Assembly: GCA_016870485.1 (NCBI GenBank)
Contig: VGBM01000009.1
Span: 1-60,476 of the forward strand
Direction: 5' to 3'
Source: Actinomycetota bacterium
Lineage (GTDB): Bacteria; Actinomycetota; Thermoleophilia; Gaiellales; F1-60-MAGs149
Length of the DNA: 60,476 nt
Shown piece by piece: positions 52,194 through 60,371 of the stretch (within the stretch, counting starts at the first letter, position 1; the number at the start of each line of letters is the position of its first letter). Under the pieces are notes generated by a model. It saw only the letters and a program-made list of their open reading frames with translations, made no database searches and was not told the DNA's origin. The position numbers and the translations under genes are program-made.

Positions 52194-52945
52194 GCCCCGG
52201 CCTCCCGGGCCCAGGCGGCGACGAGGCTCGCGGGGCAGCCGACGAGCTCCTTCGGCTCGGGCGCCTTGAAGGCCTTCGCCTTCGACGTCGTGACGCCGTA
52301 CGCGCAGAGGGCCTCCACGAGCGGCACGGCGCAGGCCGTGCCGTCGAGGACGGGCACGCCGAGGGCCTCCTGCATCGCCTTGTCGATCGGGCCGAGCCCG
52401 GCGCAGCCGAGCAGGATCGCCTCGGCGCCGTCCTCGTCGATCGCGAGGCGCGCGTGCTCGAGGATCAGGCGCCGCGTGCGCTCGGGATCGGCCTCGATCT
52501 CGAGCACCGAGAGCGGCGTGCAGCGGATCGAGGCGCAGCGCTCGCGCATTCCGGCCCGCTGCACGGCCTCGGCGAGGAACGGCTCGACGCGGGGGATCAC
52601 GGTCACGATCGACCAGCGGTGCGCGACGAGGCCCGCCAGGTGCATCGCGGCCTCCGCGATCCCGACGACGGGCACGTCGGCGACCTCGCGGCAGGCGTGG
52701 AGGCCCGGGTCGCCGAAGCAGGCGATCACGTAGCCGTCGTACTCGCCCCGTGTGCGGGTGACCAGCTCGAGCACGTGGTAGGCGGCGATCGCCTCGTCGG
52801 CGAACCCCTCGATCGAGCGCGGGCCGGCGTCGGGCGAGACGCAGGTGATCGCCGTGCCGGGCCGGGCGACGGCGCGCGCCGCCGCGGCGATCTCGTCGGT
52901 CATCGCCTGCGTCGTGTTCGGGTTGATGACGAGGATGCGCGTCAC
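52190..52945 (-). CDS. Asp/Glu/hydantoin racemase family, hydantoin racemase
   Basis: A 251-residue racemase. RILVINPNTT opens the protein and the two catalytic Cys residues are C76 (ACFGDP) and C181 (LGCAGL), the same positions as in characterised hydantoin racemases. It would interconvert D- and L-5-substituted hydantoins so that a stereospecific hydantoinase can consume both. GTG 52945 overlaps the cupin stop; hyuA follows by a 4-base overlap. Confidence 0.92.
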   Translation of the reverse strand: MTRILVINPNTTQAMTDEIAAAARAVARPGTAITCVSPDAGPRSIEGFADEAIAAYHVLELVTRTRGEYDGYVIACFGDPGLHACREVADVPVVGIAEAAMHLAGLVAHRWSIVTVIPRVEPFLAEAVQRAGMRERCASIRCTPLSVLEIEADPERTRRLILEHARLAIDEDGAEAILLGCAGLGPIDKAMQEALGVPVLDGTACAVPLVEALCAYGVTTSKAKAFKAPEPKELVGCPASLVAAWAREAGA

Positions 52946-53307
52946 AGCCCGAACCGCTCCCGGGCCGACTCGCCGCTGTCGATCTGGATCAGGACGCACT
53001 CCTCGAGGCACTCGGCGTCGTGGCCGGGCGGCAGCACGAAGGCATCGCCCGCGGCCACCACGAGCTCGGTGCCGTCGGGCCACCAGACCCTGAGGCGCCC
53101 GGCCGCGCAGTAGCCGACGTGCGTGTCCCAGCACGGCTCGTCGCCGAAGGCCTCCGCGTGCCGCCAGCCGGCCGGGTAGACGGCGCGCTTCACCGGCGTC
53201 TCGCCGATCGTGATCACGGCCTGGGCGACGCCCGCGCGGTCGAAGGCCTCGTCGGGGGCGTCGAAGGAGCGCGCGAGGGCGGCGCCGGGCGGCAGGGGGG
53301 CGGCCAT
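52942..53307 (-). CDS. Small cupin-domain protein
   Basis: A 121-residue single cupin. HVGYCAAGRLRVW and PPGHDAECLEECVLIQ are its two motif regions; the His and Glu set of an ordinary cupin is incomplete. It may be a small-molecule sensor, isomerase or metal enzyme. ATG 53307 overlaps the amidase stop, and its stop overlaps the racemase start, so it is made in step with both. Confidence 0.85.
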   Translation of the reverse strand: MAAPLPPGAALARSFDAPDEAFDRAGVAQAVITIGETPVKRAVYPAGWRHAEAFGDEPCWDTHVGYCAAGRLRVWWPDGTELVVAAGDAFVLPPGHDAECLEECVLIQIDSGESARERFGL

Positions 53308-54551
53308 CAGCAGGTCACCGCCGGGGTCTCGATCGTCTCCTCCCACGCGAGCGCCGCGGCCATCACGGTGGCGGCGTCGCGGCCCGTGATCATCAGCCCG
53401 TCGCGGGTCGTGCACGACGGCCAGCCGAGGTGGTTGAAGGCGCGCGTGTACGGGGTCATGGCGAGCCGCAGCTCGAAGGTCTCGGGCTCCGAGACGGGCG
53501 GCAGCGGCACGGGGATCGTCGGGTTGATCAGGATGTCGTGGCTCAGCTCGCGCTCGCAGCGCAAGCGGTAGGCCGCCATGTCGCGCTCGGCCTGCAGGTA
53601 GGCGACAGCCGGCATCTCGCGGCCCAGCGTGAGCTTGCGCTGCAGGTCCGGCGAGTACTCGTCCCAGCGGGTCTCGATCAGCTCGCGGTGCGTGTCGGCC
53701 GCCCAGGCGGCGAACAGCGGGAAGAGCGCGTCGTAGTTCGGCAGCTCGGCCTCGACGACCTCGTTGCCGAGCGCGGCCATCGCCTCGGCGGCGGGCGTCG
53801 GGTGCAGGACGCCGATCCGCAGGCCCGTCAGGCGCGGGGCGGGGCGCTCCATCACGCCCAGCGCCTCGAGCGCGAGCATGTTCTCGGCCATGCTGCGGGC
53901 CATCGGCCCGACGTGGTCCATCTGCGGGATCAGGGGGAAGCAGCCGTCGTCGGGCACCTGCCCCCACGGGCCCTTCCAGCCGGACACCCCGCAGGCCGCC
54001 GACGGGATCCGGATCGAGCCGCCCGTGTCCGTGCCGAGCGCGATCGCGAAGAGGCCCGCGGCGAGCCCGGCGGCCGAGCCGCCCGACGAGCCGCCCGCGA
54101 TCCGGCCCGGGTGGCGCGGGTTCTGGCAGAAGCCGTAGTGCGCGTTCTGGGTCGTCACGCCCCACGCGAACTCCGACAGGTTCGTCTTGCCCACGACGAT
54201 CGCGCCCTGGTCGACGAGCCGCTGCACGGCGACCGCGGTCGTGGCGGGCACGTGGTCTTTGAAGTGCGCCGAGCCCGCGGTGGTGCGGATGCCCGCCGTG
54301 TCGAACAGGTCCTTCGGCCCGAACGGCACGCCGGCGAGCAGGCCCGCGCGGCGGTGGCGGGGCAGGGTGCGCGCGTCGTGCAGCGCCTCCTCGGCGCAGA
54401 CCGTGATGAACGCGTTGAGGTCGGCGCGCTCCTCGATCCGGCGCAGGTGGTGCTCGACGACCTCCTCCGCGGTGACCTCGCCGCCGCGCACCGCGGCTGC
54501 GATCTCGAAGCAGCTCCAGTCGTGCAGAGGGCGGTCGGGGAGCGGGGTCAT
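53307..54551 (-). CDS. Amidase signature family hydrolase
   Basis: A 414-residue amidase, somewhat short for the family (450-500). The triad is complete: K80 (FGPKDLF), the cis-Ser at S155/S156 (GGSSGGS) and nucleophile S179 (DTGGSIRIPS). It hydrolyses an amide to an acid and ammonia, possibly the ring-opened product of the cyclic amide. Second gene of the operon, 13 bases after the EamA gene, and coupled to the cupin. Confidence 0.92.
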   Translation of the reverse strand: MTPLPDRPLHDWSCFEIAAAVRGGEVTAEEVVEHHLRRIEERADLNAFITVCAEEALHDARTLPRHRRAGLLAGVPFGPKDLFDTAGIRTTAGSAHFKDHVPATTAVAVQRLVDQGAIVVGKTNLSEFAWGVTTQNAHYGFCQNPRHPGRIAGGSSGGSAAGLAAGLFAIALGTDTGGSIRIPSAACGVSGWKGPWGQVPDDGCFPLIPQMDHVGPMARSMAENMLALEALGVMERPAPRLTGLRIGVLHPTPAAEAMAALGNEVVEAELPNYDALFPLFAAWAADTHRELIETRWDEYSPDLQRKLTLGREMPAVAYLQAERDMAAYRLRCERELSHDILINPTIPVPLPPVSEPETFELRLAMTPYTRAFNHLGWPSCTTRDGLMITGRDAATVMAAALAWEETIETPAVTC

Positions 54552-54564
54552 GCGGTTCGGCCTC

Positions 54565-55539
54565 TCAGGAGTCGGGGTGCTCGACGGCGTGCTCGGCGTC
54601 GGGGTCGAGGGTGGCGACGGGGTGGTCGTCGGGGGCCTCGGCCCGCGGGTGGTTGACGATCGCGACGCCCGCCACCGTCACCGCCATGCCGAGCAGGGTG
54701 ACCGCGCCGGGGATGTTGCCGCGCAGGATCTCGATCACGCCGGCCACGACGGGCGGCAGGAACGACCAGGCCATCACGCGGCCCGAGGGCCAGCGGGCGA
54801 GGGCCACGAAGAAGCAGACGTACGCGACGAGCTGCGGGCCGAGGCCGAGGAAGGCCATCGAGAGCCAGAAGCCGGGCTCGCCCCACTGCGTCGTCGACGG
54901 GTCGCCCGACAGGAACATGAACGGGATCAGGAGGACCGTGCCGCAGAGGAACTGCGCCCACGTGAAGCCCCAGAGGTCGGCCTGCACGTTCTTGACGCTC
55001 ATCCAGCGCACGACCACGCTCGAGGCGGCGTAGCCGACGGCGCCGACCATCACCGCGACGACGCCGAACACGAACTCGCCGCCCGAGCCCGTCTCGGTGG
55101 GGTTCGAGAGCACGATGATCACGACGCCGACGAAGCCGACGACGAGGCCCACGGCGCGCAGCAGCATGATCCGCTCGTGCAGGGACACGCGGGCGAACAG
55201 CACCGCGAAGAAGGGCGCCGAGTTGAGCAGCACCGAGGCGACCGCGGGGCCCGCGTACTGCGTGCCGAGCCCGAGGCCGGCGAGGGACAGGGTGGTCGAG
55301 CCCGCACCGACGAGCAGCGCGTAGAGCCAGACCTTCCCGGAGCGGGGGATCGACCCGCCGAGGACGGGCATCAGGACGAGCAGCAGCGCCGTGGCGATCG
55401 CGGCGCGCAGGAACGTGATGATGCCGGCGGGCGCGTAGTCGAACGCGATGTCGGTCGCGTTGAACGCGGCTCCCCAGAAGAACATCGTGATGCCGAGCAG
55501 GATCGGCACGGGGACCCTGCCCAGGAACGAGTCGGTCAT
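54565..55539 (-). CDS. EamA/DMT family transporter
   Basis: A 324-residue ten-segment EamA transporter (GAAFNATDIAFDYAPAGIIT at the first half, a second repeat from FGVVAVMVGAVGYAASSVVV). The charged, His-rich tail (PDDHPVATLDPDAEHAVEH) is cytoplasmic. ATG 55539 follows GGAGGGGG. First gene of the operon with amidase, cupin, racemase, hyuAB and UbiA; it may carry the substrate in or a product out. Confidence 0.9.
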   Translation of the reverse strand: MTDSFLGRVPVPILLGITMFFWGAAFNATDIAFDYAPAGIITFLRAAIATALLLVLMPVLGGSIPRSGKVWLYALLVGAGSTTLSLAGLGLGTQYAGPAVASVLLNSAPFFAVLFARVSLHERIMLLRAVGLVVGFVGVVIIVLSNPTETGSGGEFVFGVVAVMVGAVGYAASSVVVRWMSVKNVQADLWGFTWAQFLCGTVLLIPFMFLSGDPSTTQWGEPGFWLSMAFLGLGPQLVAYVCFFVALARWPSGRVMAWSFLPPVVAGVIEILRGNIPGAVTLLGMAVTVAGVAIVNHPRAEAPDDHPVATLDPDAEHAVEHPDS

Positions 55540-55577
55540 CTCCCCCTCCTCCAAGGGGCGCGGCGGGCGGGCGCCCG

Positions 55578-55596
55578 GCGCGCGTACTCCGCGCGC
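55578..55596 (-). terminator. Hairpin between the NTF2-like gene and the EamA operon
   Basis: GCGCGCG (55578-55584) pairs with CGCGCGC (55590-55596), loop TACTC. It lies 33 bases after the NTF2-like stop on the minus strand and could end that transcript before the EamA operon. Confidence 0.4.
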
Positions 55597-55629
55597 GCCC
55601 GCCACAAGGCGGACGCGCACGGCTCCACG

Positions 55630-56016
55630 CTAGACCAGCGGGCTCGTCCCCGCCATCCAGATGATGACGCGCTGGAACTCCCCGGCCTCGTTGAAGTCGA
55701 AGAAGTTGCAGTTGTACATGTCGTTCTTGGTGCCGTCCTTGAGCTCGCCGCGGTAGTCCTGCTCCGTGGACACCTTGCCCTTGTCGGTCTCGACGACCAT
55801 GTTGTGGATCTGGTGCTCGATGAAGACCGAGTTCTCCGTGAAGTCGGTGAACATCCGGCGGATCTCGTCCTTGCCGTTGTGCGTGACGTTCGCGGTCTGG
55901 ATCGTCAGCGTCGCGTCGTCCGCGAAGTGCGAGACGATGCCCTCGACGTCCTGCGCGTCGACGGCGTCGAAGTAGGTCTGCGGCGCCTTGGCGAGCGCGG
56001 CGTAATCCCAGGCCAT
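55630..56016 (-). CDS. SnoaL/NTF2-like protein
   Basis: A 128-residue NTF2-fold protein. FADDATLTIQTANVTHNGKDEIRRM and the FDFNEAGEFQRVIIW end are typical of SnoaL-like isomerases and binding proteins. Small-molecule binding pocket likely, function unknown. It sits 93 bases after the CobW gene and before the EamA operon. Codon use is less GC-rich than its neighbours in places. Confidence 0.85.
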   Translation of the reverse strand: MAWDYAALAKAPQTYFDAVDAQDVEGIVSHFADDATLTIQTANVTHNGKDEIRRMFTDFTENSVFIEHQIHNMVVETDKGKVSTEQDYRGELKDGTKNDMYNCNFFDFNEAGEFQRVIIWMAGTSPLV

Positions 56017-56109
56017 CGTGGCTCCTCTCAGTGGTGGTCCCCGGGGCGGGAGCGCCCCGCCGGCATCCTATGGGGATTCCGCTGGTCGGGCAAGGATTCC
56101 CCGTGGGGC

Positions 56110-57141
56110 TCAGGGGCGGCCGGCGGCGGCCCTGACGGGGGCGCGGGCGGTGCGCTCGAAGGCGGCGATCGAGGCCTCGACATCGGCCTTGGCGATGTCG
56201 CGCACGATCAGGACGATCCGCGAGGCGCGGTCGTCGTCGGGCCAGGCGTCGAGGTGCGCGGGCGGGTGGATCACGTGCTGGACGCCGTGCAGGACGAGCG
56301 GGCCCGCGGCCCCGGTGTCGAGCAGGCCCTTGACGCGCAGGACGTCGTCACCGCGGGCCTGCAGGAGCATCGCCAGCCAGAGCCCGAACATCGTCCAGTC
56401 GAGCGGCGCGTCGAAGCGCAGGGCGAGGGCGTGCACGCCGAGGTGGTGGTCGCCGAGGTCGTGGTGCCCTGTGCCGTCGCCGACGGCGTCGAGCCAGCGG
56501 CGCACCTCGTCGGCGCGGCGGTCGGCGGCGAGGACGCCGAGCCCGATCAGCTCGCCCGCGGGCACGCGGCCGTGGTCGGCGGCGATCAGCGCGCAGGCCG
56601 GGTTGGCGGCCCGCACGAGCGCCGCGGCCGTGGCGGGGTCGGCGCCCGGCAGGTCGGACTTCGCGAGCACGACGCGGTCGGCGACCGCGACCTGCTTCGT
56701 CCACTCGGGCTGGCGGCGGGCCTGCAGCGGCGCGTTGACGCCGTCGACGACGCAGACGACGCCGTCGGCCGCGTAGTGGCTCGCGAGCATCGGGTCGCTC
56801 ATCAGCGTGGCGAGGACGGGCACGGGGTCGGCGAGGCCGGTGGTCTCGACGACGACGCGGCCGAAGCGCGGCAGCTCGCCCCGGTGGACGCGCGCCTCGA
56901 GGTCGCGCAGCTCGTCGACGAGGTCCGTCCGGATCGTGCAGCAGACGCAGCCCGAGTCGAGGACGACGGTCTGCTCGTCGACCTGGCGCAAGAGGTGATG
57001 GTCGAGCGGGACCTCGCCGAGCTCGTTGACCAGCACCACCGCGTCGGCCAGCAGGGAGTCGCGCAGGAGCTCGCCGAGGAGCGTCGTCTTGCCGGCTCCG
57101 AGGAACCCGGTCACGAGGGTCAGGGGGATGCGGGCGCTCAT
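56110..57141 (-). CDS. CobW/P47K family (COG0523) metal-chaperone GTPase
   Basis: A 343-residue G3E GTPase. Walker A is GFLGAGKTTLL, and C65-x-C67-C68 in SGCVCCTIR is the metal site of COG0523 proteins; VVLAKSD replaces the usual NKxD. His-rich GTGHHDLGDHHLGVHAL may add metal ligands. Relatives insert Zn, Co or Fe into enzymes, including nitrile hydratase. It overlaps the small CxxC gene upstream. It may load metal into the neighbouring deacetylase-like enzyme or the hydantoinases. Confidence 0.92.
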   Translation of the reverse strand: MSARIPLTLVTGFLGAGKTTLLGELLRDSLLADAVVLVNELGEVPLDHHLLRQVDEQTVVLDSGCVCCTIRTDLVDELRDLEARVHRGELPRFGRVVVETTGLADPVPVLATLMSDPMLASHYAADGVVCVVDGVNAPLQARRQPEWTKQVAVADRVVLAKSDLPGADPATAAALVRAANPACALIAADHGRVPAGELIGLGVLAADRRADEVRRWLDAVGDGTGHHDLGDHHLGVHALALRFDAPLDWTMFGLWLAMLLQARGDDVLRVKGLLDTGAAGPLVLHGVQHVIHPPAHLDAWPDDDRASRIVLIVRDIAKADVEASIAAFERTARAPVRAAAGRP

Positions 57142-57470
57142 CCGCCGAGGGCCTCGAGGTAGGCGGGGTCGAGCGGGTCGAGCGGGCGGCCGCCGCGCAG
57201 CCGCTGCGCCTCCGCGAAGACGGCGGCGAGGTCGCCGCAGAGCACCGAGGCGCCGGTCGGGCCGCGCAGGACGTAGGCCGTCTCCTCCCACTCGTCGACG
57301 GCCATGCGGTGCGGCGCGAGCGCGCGGTTGAGCAGCTCGGTGCGCCGCAGCCGTTCGCGCAGGACGAGCCGGCGCGCGCCCACCTGGGCGCGGTCGCCCG
57401 CGCCCTCCGACCAGTGGGCCGCCGCCCCGAGGGTGCCGCACATCGAGCACACGCCAATAGCGTTGCGCAT
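57138..57470 (-). CDS. Small CxxC protein coupled to CobW GTPase
   Basis: A protein of about 110 residues with an N-terminal [13 protein letters not shown] and the C-terminal [14 protein letters not shown], a pattern I recall as a conserved neighbour of COG0523 GTPases in other bacteria; the resemblance is from memory. ATG 57470 is chosen because the Cys motif follows it; an earlier ATG would add a low-complexity tail. The CxxC could bind zinc and pass it to or receive it from CobW. It overlaps the CobW gene by four bases. Confidence 0.75.
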   Translation of the reverse strand: MRNAIGVCSMCGTLGAAAHWSEGAGDRAQVGARRLVLRERLRRTELLNRALAPHRMAVDEWEETAYVLRGPTGASVLCGDLAAVFAEAQRLRGGRPLDPLDPAYLEALGG

Positions 57471-57485
57471 CCCGGACCCCCGCGC

Positions 57486-57514
57486 TTGCCCGGGGCGGAG
57501 GGGGCGGGTACGTT
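57486..57514 (+). promoter_or_regulatory. Promoter of the polysaccharide deacetylase-like gene
   Basis: TTGCCC (57486-57491) and TACGTT (57509-57514) have a 17-base spacer, about 40 bases before ATG 57553. The minus-strand CxxC gene starts just to the left. Confidence 0.45.
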
Positions 57515-57552
57515 GCCCGCACCCCGAGCCTGCACCAACTGGAGGAATGCGC

Positions 57553-58434
57553 ATGGCCAAGGAGATGCTCGTCGCATACGGCTGCGACGTCGACGCGGTG
57601 GCCGGTCAGATCGGCTCGTACGCGGGCGGCGATTCCCCGTGCGACATCTCGCGCGGCCTGTTCGCCGGCGAGGTCGGCACGCGCCGCATGCTCAAGCTGT
57701 TCGACAAGTACGACATCAAGACGACCTGGTTCATCCCGGGCCACTCGGTCGAGACGTTCCCCGAGGACATGAAGGCCGTCGCCGACGCGGGGCACGAGAT
57801 CGGCATGCACGGCTACACCCACGAGAACCCCATCGCCATGTCCCCCGAGCAGGAGGAGGCGGTGATGGTCAAGAGCATCGAGCTGATCGAGGCTCTCTGC
57901 GGCCGCCGCCCGACCGGCTACGTGGCGCCGTGGTGGGAGTTCTCCCCGATCACGAACGAGCTCCTGCTCAAGCACGGGATCAAGTACGACCACTCCCTGA
58001 TGAGCGAGGACTTCCACTGCCACCGCGTGCGCGTCGGCGACTCGTGGAAGCTGATCGACTACTCGGCCCCGGCCGAGACGTGGATGGAGCCGCTCAAGCG
58101 GGGCACGGAGTCGCCCCTGATCGAGATCCCGGCCTCCTGGTACCTCGACGACCTGCCCCCGATGATGTTCATGAAGAAGGTGCCGAACTCGCACGGCTTC
58201 GTGAACCCGCGCGACATCGAGCAGATGTGGATGGACCAGTTCGACTACCTCTACCGCGAGGAGGAGGAGGTCGTCTTCACGATGACCATCCACCCCGACA
58301 TCTCCGGCCGCCCGCACGTCATCGCGATGCACGAGCGCATCATCGAGCACATCAACAGGCACGACGGCGTCCGCTGGGTCACGTTCGACGAGATCGCCGA
58401 CTGGTACGACCAGAGGCACCCCTTCCAGGGGTAG
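57553..58434 (+). CDS. Polysaccharide deacetylase-fold hydrolase, PuuE/cyclic imidase-like
   Basis: A 293-residue NodB-fold protein. YGCDVDAV gives the catalytic and metal Asp, MHGYTH the metal His pair, and [11 protein letters not shown] the third motif. The [20 protein letters not shown] region is typical of PuuE-type allantoinases and cyclic imide hydrolases rather than sugar deacetylases. ATG 57553 lies 6 bases after GGAGGA; ATG 57547 abuts it. It would open a cyclic imide or ureide, in line with the island. A CobW operon faces it. Confidence 0.9.
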   Translation: MAKEMLVAYGCDVDAVAGQIGSYAGGDSPCDISRGLFAGEVGTRRMLKLFDKYDIKTTWFIPGHSVETFPEDMKAVADAGHEIGMHGYTHENPIAMSPEQEEAVMVKSIELIEALCGRRPTGYVAPWWEFSPITNELLLKHGIKYDHSLMSEDFHCHRVRVGDSWKLIDYSAPAETWMEPLKRGTESPLIEIPASWYLDDLPPMMFMKKVPNSHGFVNPRDIEQMWMDQFDYLYREEEEVVFTMTIHPDISGRPHVIAMHERIIEHINRHDGVRWVTFDEIADWYDQRHPFQG

Positions 58435-58543
58435 GTGCGGGACCGGCGCGCGTCTGCCTTGGGGCGGACGAGATGTCGATCGCGAGGCCGAGGGCGCCGG
58501 CGTTCGCGCCGCTCTGGATCGGCCGGGCGCCGCGGCGTTCCGA

Positions 58544-60172
58544 CTACCGCCGCTGAAGCGCGGGCGGGCCGCTGAGTTCGAACCCCCGCCACCCCTCCGC
58601 GACGACCGCGTCGCAGGTGCGGATGTAGGTGCCGACGCCGCCGATGTAGGGGAGGAAGACGCGTGGCTTGCCGGGGATGTTGGCGCCCATGTACCAGGAG
58701 GCGGCCTGGGGGTAGAGGGTGGCGTAGGCGGCGCGCTGGACCTCCTCGTCCCAGGCGGCCTGGGCCTCGGCGGTCGGCTCGAGCGTCGTCGCCCCCAGGT
58801 CGGTGCAGTGGCCGATCGCCTGGTCGCAGAGCTCGGCGTGGTGCTCGATCGTGGTCATCATGTTGGCGAGGACCGACGGGCTGCCCGGCCCCGTCAGGGT
58901 GAAGAGGTTCGGGTAGCCGTGCACCATCAGGCCGAGGTAGGAGTGGGGGCCCTCGGCCCACTCGTCGCGCAGCCGCCGGCCGTCGCGGCCCTCGATGTCG
59001 ACGGCCATCAGGGCCCCCGTCATCCCGTCGAACCCCGTCGCGAACACGATCACGTCGACGGGGTGCTCCGTGCCGTGGGCGACGATCCCGTCCGCGGTGA
59101 TCCGCTCGATCGGGGCGGCGCTGACGTCGACGAGGTCGACGTTGGGGCGGTTGAAGGTCTCGTAGTAGCCGTGGTCGACGCAGAGGCGCTTCGTGCCGAG
59201 CGGGTGGTCCTTGGGGCAGAGCAGCTCGGCCGTCGCGGGGTCCTTGACGATCGCCTTGATCTTGCGGTGCACGAAGTCGACGGCGATCCGGTTCGCCTCG
59301 GGGTCCGTCGTCATGTCCGCGAAGGCGCTGAGGAACGAGAAGGAGCCCTGGTGCCAGCGCCGCTCGAGCTCGGCCTCGCGCTCCTCCGGGGTGAGGTCCC
59401 GTGCCTTGCCGGGGGCGAGCGGCCAGATGTCGCCCGTGGCGCCGGTGCGGGCCAGGGCGCGGGTCTCGGGGTAGCGGGCCTTGCGGTCCGCCTCCTGCGC
59501 GGGGCTGATCGGGGCGTTCCAGGCCGGGATCGAGAAGTTCGCGGTGCGCTGGAAGACCGTCAGGTGCGCGGCCTGCCTCGCGATCTCGGGGATCGCCCCG
59601 ATCGCCGACGAGCCCGTGCCCACCACGGCCACCCGCTGGCCCGTCAGGTCGACGCCGTCCTCGGGCCAGAAGGCCGTGTGGTGCCAGTCGCCCCGGAAGT
59701 CCCCGAGGCCCTCGAACGCGACCAGGTTCGGCACGGACAGGCAGCCCGTGGCCATCACCAGAAAGCGCGCGCTGCGGGGCCCGCGCGAGGTCTCGACGTG
59801 CCAGGCCTCGTCCGCGGGGTCCCAGGCGGCCGCCGTCACCTCGGTCTCGAGGCGGATGTCGCGCATCAGGTCGTGGCGCTCCGCGACGTGGCGCAGGTAG
59901 CGCAGGATCTCGCTCTGCTTCGAGTAGCGCTCGGGCCACGACCACTCCTGCTCGAGGTCCGCGTCCCACGAGTACGAGAAGGTCATGCTCTCGACGTCGC
60001 AGCGCAGGCCCGGGTAGCGGTTCCACCACCACGTGCCGCCGACCGACGGCGCCTTGTCGACCACCTCGACGGCGAGGCCCCGCCGGCGCAGGAGCCACAG
60101 CAGGTACAGCCCCGAGAGGCCCGCCCCGACGACGAGGACGTCGAGCCGGCGGTCGTCCGCCGCCACCGTCAC
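58544..60172 (-). CDS. Flavin-containing Baeyer-Villiger-type monooxygenase
   Basis: A 542-residue class B monooxygenase. VVGAGLSGLYLLWLL binds FAD, FRGDWHHTAFWP is the Baeyer-Villiger fingerprint, and VVGTGSSAIGAIP binds NADPH. It would insert oxygen beside a ketone or oxidise N or S. GTG 60172 overlaps the stop of a 52-residue ORF. The C-terminal segment (SWYMGANIPGKPRVFLPY) is family-typical. Substrate unknown. Confidence 0.93.
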   Translation of the reverse strand: MTVAADDRRLDVLVVGAGLSGLYLLWLLRRRGLAVEVVDKAPSVGGTWWWNRYPGLRCDVESMTFSYSWDADLEQEWSWPERYSKQSEILRYLRHVAERHDLMRDIRLETEVTAAAWDPADEAWHVETSRGPRSARFLVMATGCLSVPNLVAFEGLGDFRGDWHHTAFWPEDGVDLTGQRVAVVGTGSSAIGAIPEIARQAAHLTVFQRTANFSIPAWNAPISPAQEADRKARYPETRALARTGATGDIWPLAPGKARDLTPEEREAELERRWHQGSFSFLSAFADMTTDPEANRIAVDFVHRKIKAIVKDPATAELLCPKDHPLGTKRLCVDHGYYETFNRPNVDLVDVSAAPIERITADGIVAHGTEHPVDVIVFATGFDGMTGALMAVDIEGRDGRRLRDEWAEGPHSYLGLMVHGYPNLFTLTGPGSPSVLANMMTTIEHHAELCDQAIGHCTDLGATTLEPTAEAQAAWDEEVQRAAYATLYPQAASWYMGANIPGKPRVFLPYIGGVGTYIRTCDAVVAEGWRGFELSGPPALQRR

Positions 60173-60327
60173 GCCTCCCGCCCGAGCAGCTCGCGCAGGT
60201 TCGCCTCGACCTGCGGCAGGTAGCCCGGGTCGGTGGCGATCAGGCCCATGTGGCCGTCGAGCGACTCGATCACGCGCAGCTCGCCCGTGGGTACGAGCGA
60301 GACCTCGGCGGCGATGATCTCGTCCAT
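60169..60327 (-). CDS. Small ORF resembling the end of an alpha/beta hydrolase
   Basis: A 52-residue ORF (MDEIIAAEVSLVPTGELRVI start) coupled to the monooxygenase by GTGA. The GHMGLIATDPGYLPQVEANL segment resembles the last helix of alpha/beta hydrolases or homoserine acetyltransferase-like proteins, with a possible active-site His, but no nucleophile. An in-frame TAG sits just upstream, so it is either a remnant or a true small protein. A -10-like TAGGTT (minus, 60339-60334) ends 6 bases before ATG 60327. Confidence 0.5.
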   Translation of the reverse strand: MDEIIAAEVSLVPTGELRVIESLDGHMGLIATDPGYLPQVEANLRELLGREA

Positions 60328-60371
60328 GGCTCCAACCTAACAGGGAAGGCGGCTCTCGGCGCGTCCCGTGC

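Noticed and set aside
55630..56016. SnoaL-like gene as sign of an aromatic polyketide cluster
   Set aside because: No ketosynthase, cyclase or acyl carrier gene is near; NTF2-fold proteins are too general.
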